Shown here one piece after another: positions 41,633-45,380 of a DNA stretch of 45,380 nucleotides. Source of the stretch: Microcaldota archaeon. GTDB lineage: Archaea; Micrarchaeota; Micrarchaeia; Micrarchaeales; Micrarchaeaceae. Location of the stretch: NCBI GenBank assembly GCA_021821445.1, contig JAKACK010000005.1, forward strand, positions 1 through 45,380. The letters are read 5' to 3'. Each line of letters begins with the position of its first letter. Position 1 is the first letter of the stretch. The translations under genes were made by a program, and so were the position numbers. The notes beneath the pieces are model-generated. The model searched no databases. It was not told the origin of the DNA and saw only the letters and a list, made by a program, of their open reading frames with translations.

Positions 41633-44167
41633 TCATTTATCTTTTTTTACATTTACGTACATTGGATCTACTCCATCCCCTCCGTATATTGGCTGTATTA
41701 ATGCGTAGTTAGCATCTCTGACAGTTTTATCGTTGCTGACATAGAAATCCATCAACGCATTCACTAATCTCCTGTACATGTATCCGCTCACAGCCGTTAC
41801 CAATGATTTAGTCGCTGCACTATCTCTTGATCCCATCGCGTGTTCAAAGAAGTCCGTTGGGGTCAATCCATCTACAAAACAGGATGTGACAAAACCTCTC
41901 GCTTCTGGAGATTTATCGTTTTTCTTAAAGTATGGAAGTATTCTTCCAGAATAACCCCTTGATGGTCTCTTTCCTCTTACTGATTGTTGTCCTAACATTA
42001 TGCTCATTTGAATCATGTTAAGTATTGATCCTCTTGCACCTATTGAAGCTAAAAGGAACGCGTTGTTGTTAGTTGTGAGTATACCAGCCAGATATTTTCC
42101 TGCAATATCTCTCGCTTCGCTCAATTGTGCGAACATAAGAGTATTCATAGTCTCTCTTCTTGTATAACCTGGAAGTGGTTCAAGCTTCTTTTCTTTATAT
42201 TCTGTAACGATATTTTCTGCTTTCTTCTCAACCTCCTCAATTATCTTTGCTTTTTCTTTTTCCATCTCAGGAGTTACAAAATAATCTTTTATGCTGACTG
42301 TAAGAGCTTTTTTGTATATCGCCCGTAAGGACAATTTTGTTAAATTCAATATGAACTGCTCTATGTAATCAGATCCATAATCAATGTAAAGTTTTGCTAT
42401 CAATGTAGCTCCCTTTTCTCCTATAATTCTACCATCTAATACTCCATCTATGAGCTTACCATTCTTTATTACTACAGCTTTTCCTTTGCTATTTTTATCT
42501 TCAAAATTTAATGTTTTTGGGAATAACATGGAAATTATAGCTCTGCCGCTGTACGTTCCATCTTTCTCAGCTTCTGGAAGTTCGTATATACCAACATCTG
42601 CTAACATCAAAGCTGCTTCATCCTTCGTATAGAAAGTTTCTCCATTTGTAAGGAAGTATATACCAGCAATTTCATCTTCTTCAGTATAGAACACAGGTGC
42701 TCCATGTCTTGCACTGAGTATTAAGTGTTTTGGCTGCATCATGTACATAGCTTCGGCTTGTGATTCTAATGTTTGTGGTACATGAAGGTTCATTTCATCC
42801 CCATCGTAATCTGCATTGTATGGAAATGCTGCTGATACGTGTATTCTCAATGTCTTACCTGGCATTACCTTTACTCTATGGGCCATTATTGAAAGTCTGT
42901 GAAGTGTAGGTTGTCTGTTAAATAATACTATATCATTATCCATCAACTGCCTCTCAACTACATCTCCAGGTTGAAGAGCTTCAACTAACTTTTCTCTATC
43001 TCCCTCATTCACTCTTCTTCTAAGTCCATCTTTTGATATTACATTTAATGCCATTGGATAATCTTTATTCAATATGAACTTTTTAGCTTCATTTATATTC
43101 CATTTTGTTACATACAATGGAACTGTCATCACACTTGCAATACGCATAGGAACTCCAACTTGATTTATTGTGAGATTCGCATCTTGTGATATGACACTTC
43201 TTGCTGAAAAGTTGACTCTTTTACCGCTTAAATTGTATCTCAATCTTCCCTCCTTTCCTTTTAATCTCTGCGCGAGTGTTTTCAATGGTTTTGTACTTCT
43301 ATGCCTCGCTACAGGTACACCGGGTGTTTCATTGTTGAAGTAAGTTGTTACGTGATACTGTAAAAGCTCCCACAAGTCATCAATTATTATCTGTGGAGCT
43401 CCAGCATCTATATCCTGAGAAAGCCTCTCGTTTATACGCATTACTTCCACAAGTTTGTGTGTTAAATCATCTTCGCTCCTTTCTCCGGATTCTAATGTTA
43501 TTGAAGGTCTAACATTCACAGGGGGCACTAAAAGTGCACTTAATATGAGCCATTCAGGTCTTGTTGCTTTTGGATCCATACCAATTGATATTAAATCTTC
43601 ATCAGTTATCCCGGAAAGCCAATCTCTTATGGCATCAGGCTTTAATCTTTCACCATTTAAATAGAAGAATGTAGGTCTTTCAAATTTTAATTTATGCTGT
43701 TCTGCACCGCAAAATGGACAGGTTTTTACTGATTTAAGTTTTTTTACTATATCATTGAATAAGGTTTCTTCTTGTTGTTCATCAGAATTTAAATTAATTA
43801 TTTTTAATGCATTGCTCACATCTTCAGTTTGAGCATTGTTCAAAAGTATATGATGGCATTTTTCACATGTTGATTGTAAAAGCATATATATAAACCTTGC
43901 AAATTCAGGATGTATAACAGGTCTTATCAATTCAATATGCCCAAAATGACCCATACAGCTTTTCGCTCTACCTCCGCAGGTTTTGCATTTTAATCCTGGA
44001 TCTATTACCCCCAACCTTTGATCCATTAAACCTCCATCAATTGGATAACCTTCTTCATTGTAAGTATCCGCGACTATCAACTTCGCAACACTCATTTTTT
44101 TTATAGTCTCCGGACTTAATGTGGTAAATTTTATATTTTCGATAATTTCCGCTTGCATCTTCAACAC
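41633..44167 (-). CDS. rpoA1: DNA-directed RNA polymerase subunit A'
   Basis: 844 residues, the N-terminal part of the largest subunit. N-terminal zinc sites (CKTCGGRAKSCMGHFGHIEL; CEKCHHI..CPFCGAEQH), RPSITLESGERSEDDLTHKLVEVMRIN, LAQRLKGKEGRLRYNLSGKRVNFSARSVIS, and the catalytic YNADYDGDEMNLHVPQ with all three Mg-binding Asp. It has Tyr where many archaea have Phe (NADFDGD). Ends in the funnel region, followed by the A'' gene. ATG start 1 nt after the rpoB stop. Confidence 0.97.
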   Translation of the reverse strand: MLKMQAEIIENIKFTTLSPETIKKMSVAKLIVADTYNEEGYPIDGGLMDQRLGVIDPGLKCKTCGGRAKSCMGHFGHIELIRPVIHPEFARFIYMLLQSTCEKCHHILLNNAQTEDVSNALKIINLNSDEQQEETLFNDIVKKLKSVKTCPFCGAEQHKLKFERPTFFYLNGERLKPDAIRDWLSGITDEDLISIGMDPKATRPEWLILSALLVPPVNVRPSITLESGERSEDDLTHKLVEVMRINERLSQDIDAGAPQIIIDDLWELLQYHVTTYFNNETPGVPVARHRSTKPLKTLAQRLKGKEGRLRYNLSGKRVNFSARSVISQDANLTINQVGVPMRIASVMTVPLYVTKWNINEAKKFILNKDYPMALNVISKDGLRRRVNEGDREKLVEALQPGDVVERQLMDNDIVLFNRQPTLHRLSIMAHRVKVMPGKTLRIHVSAAFPYNADYDGDEMNLHVPQTLESQAEAMYMMQPKHLILSARHGAPVFYTEEDEIAGIYFLTNGETFYTKDEAALMLADVGIYELPEAEKDGTYSGRAIISMLFPKTLNFEDKNSKGKAVVIKNGKLIDGVLDGRIIGEKGATLIAKLYIDYGSDYIEQFILNLTKLSLRAIYKKALTVSIKDYFVTPEMEKEKAKIIEEVEKKAENIVTEYKEKKLEPLPGYTRRETMNTLMFAQLSEARDIAGKYLAGILTTNNNAFLLASIGARGSILNMIQMSIMLGQQSVRGKRPSRGYSGRILPYFKKNDKSPEARGFVTSCFVDGLTPTDFFEHAMGSRDSAATKSLVTAVSGYMYRRLVNALMDFYVSNDKTVRDANYALIQPIYGGDGVDPMYVNVKKDK

Positions 44168-44168
44168 C

Positions 44169-45380
44169 TCAATTCTTTAATTTGATCCTTGGAAGGATAT
44201 GCATTGATTTAAGTTCGTCCATAAGTAATTTGAAAGCGTAGCTTATCTCAATTTCTTCCAGATCTCCGCCTCCACATGTAGGGCATACAGGAACATTCTT
44301 CACATAATCATAATATCCTAAATCACCGCAGGTTTTACATATCCATACAGATGATTTATCGCTCTGATCAAGCATCCTCTCCTTTAGGACTAAGCTCGCA
44401 CCATAACCTATTATGGCTTCACGTTCCATCTCTCCGAACTTCAAACCTCCTTTACGCGGCTTACCCTCTGTTGGCTGCCTTGTCAATATTTGTACAGGAC
44501 CTCTGCTCCTCACTTGAAGCTTGAGGCTTACCATATGCCATAATCTTTCATAATAAACCACACCGGTGAATAATTTTCCATCAAATTTTTTACCAGTTCT
44601 TCCATCATAAAATTCTTCATCTCCGAATTCATCGAATCCATGAGATTGAAGGACTCTACCATAATCTTTTATTAAATCAGTTCCTTTATTTGAAAATGCT
44701 GTACCATCGTATTTTTTACCTTCTAATGATGCAGCCTTTGCACCTAGCATCTCCAACATATGACCATAAGTCATTCTGTTAGGTAATCCATTAGGATTCA
44801 AAAGCATATCAGGTACGATACCATCTTTTGTGAATGGCATATCTTCTTGAGGTACAATTAATGCGGTAACTCCTTTTTGGGATTGCCTACTTGCAAATTT
44901 ATCTCCTACCTCCGGTATTTTTATACTTCTTATTCTTACTTTTACAATTTTTGTTGCTCCTGGACTTTCACTCAACATTACACTGTCTACTGTACCTACT
45001 TCTCCAGATCTTAATTCCATTGAGTTATCTCTGACTTTTTCTTCATTAACTCCGTATGTTGTTTGCTCTTCAAGGAATCTGGGTGGGGATATTTTACCAA
45101 TTAAAATGTCACCTTCGCTTACATCGACTTCAGGTTCTATTATTCCATCTTCACCTAATTTTACATATGAATGTTCCCCTCTATATCCTTCAGCTGTTGC
45201 TGGTGGTATTGTAAAACGGTCTTGCTGTCCTCCTGGATATCTTATCTCTTCATCGGAATAAGTTCTAAGGAATGCACTTCTTCCTAAACCTCTTTCCACA
45301 GCTGCTTTATTTAATACAACTGCATCTTTCATATTGTAACCATAATATGTACTCAAAGCTACAACAAAATTTTGACCTGC
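44169..45380 (-). CDS. rpoB: DNA-directed RNA polymerase subunit B (C-terminal part, cut by window edge)
   Basis: The frame is open to the window edge: translated AGQNFVVALSTYYGYNMKDAVVLNKAAVERG, matching the AGQN.VVAVM.Y.GYNMEDA block in the middle of the B subunit. So the TTG at 45356 is not a start. Then come the HTH-side and switch regions (KVRIRSIKIPEVGDKFASRQSQKG, DGIVPDMLLNPNGLPNRMT, YERLWHMVSLKLQVRSRGP) and the C-terminal zinc ribbon (CKTCGDLGYYDYVKNVPVCPTCGG). Whether B is one protein or split (B'/B'') cannot be seen. Confidence 0.95.
   Translation of the reverse strand, partial: AGQNFVVALSTYYGYNMKDAVVLNKAAVERGLGRSAFLRTYSDEEIRYPGGQQDRFTIPPATAEGYRGEHSYVKLGEDGIIEPEVDVSEGDILIGKISPPRFLEEQTTYGVNEEKVRDNSMELRSGEVGTVDSVMLSESPGATKIVKVRIRSIKIPEVGDKFASRQSQKGVTALIVPQEDMPFTKDGIVPDMLLNPNGLPNRMTYGHMLEMLGAKAASLEGKKYDGTAFSNKGTDLIKDYGRVLQSHGFDEFGDEEFYDGRTGKKFDGKLFTGVVYYERLWHMVSLKLQVRSRGPVQILTRQPTEGKPRKGGLKFGEMEREAIIGYGASLVLKERMLDQSDKSSVWICKTCGDLGYYDYVKNVPVCPTCGGGDLEEIEISYAFKLLMDELKSMHILPRIKLKN

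Noticed and set aside
45354-45356. TTG as start of a 395-residue RNA polymerase B protein
   Set aside because: The frame continues to the window edge and the upstream residues AGQNFVVAL match the conserved B-subunit block, so the gene simply runs out of the window.

Overview
This is an AT-rich archaeal chromosome segment packed with housekeeping genes. Archaeal hallmarks are split RNA polymerase A'/A'' subunits, Alba, an LSm protein, archaeal DnaG, type 2 methionine aminopeptidase, archaeal CCA-adding enzyme, Trm1, Fap7-type NTPase, archaeal TyrRS and AspRS, and tRNA introns. GGTGA-type ribosome binding sites and frequent TTG/GTG starts recur. The QSAIEFLSTYG-type pilin N-terminus, the compact enzymes and the tRNA introns outside the anticodon loop suggest a DPANN lineage close to the ARMAN group (Micrarchaeota/Parvarchaeota). 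That placement is inference. I saw no rRNA, CRISPR array, transposase or integrated virus.

Layout. 1-2457 (+) holds the conserved archaeal trio HMG-CoA synthase-like / thiolase / DUF35; the synthase-like member has lost its catalytic Cys and His. 2459-3946 has tRNA-Pro, two P-loop kinases and tRNA-Glu. 4083-6201 (-) has a DUF488 protein, a membrane glycosyltransferase and tRNA-Val. 6356-9485 (+) has HMG-CoA reductase, two membrane proteins (one with a PH-like domain) and a YbjQ protein. 9521-12662 (-) has an amino acid permease, a parvulin, an unknown protein and a lipoate ligase. 12906-21143 is mostly RNA biology: DEAD-box helicase, Trm1, Fap7, CCA transferase and MetAP2.

21148-24892 has a putative metal-binding protein, YceI, a DPM1-like glycosyltransferase, AspRS and Alba. 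25089-30112 (-) holds an export-type cassette (PadR regulator, ABC ATPase, ABC permease, secreted NEW3/CARDB protein, then an unknown protein). 30213-34694 has DnaG with an Asn/His-rich linker, a pilin-like protein, KsgA/Dim1, an Asn/Ser-rich surface protein and intron-containing tRNA-Phe. 34831-38189 has TyrRS, an apparently inactive C39-like protein, tRNA-Leu with a T-loop intron, a PEBP protein and a K+ channel. 38347-40165 has malic enzyme, a gene-poor stretch with a perfect 47-bp tandem repeat and a candidate structured RNA, and tRNA-Ala with a T-loop intron. 40184-45380 (-) is LSm and the RNA polymerase genes.

Most notable: (i) an HMG-CoA synthase homologue without catalytic residues in the standard thiolase/DUF35 operon; (ii) T-loop introns in two tRNA genes, one with a textbook bulge-helix-bulge; (iii) a C39-like protein with Cys->Ser and His->Gln changes; (iv) a candidate small RNA at about 39881-39955.
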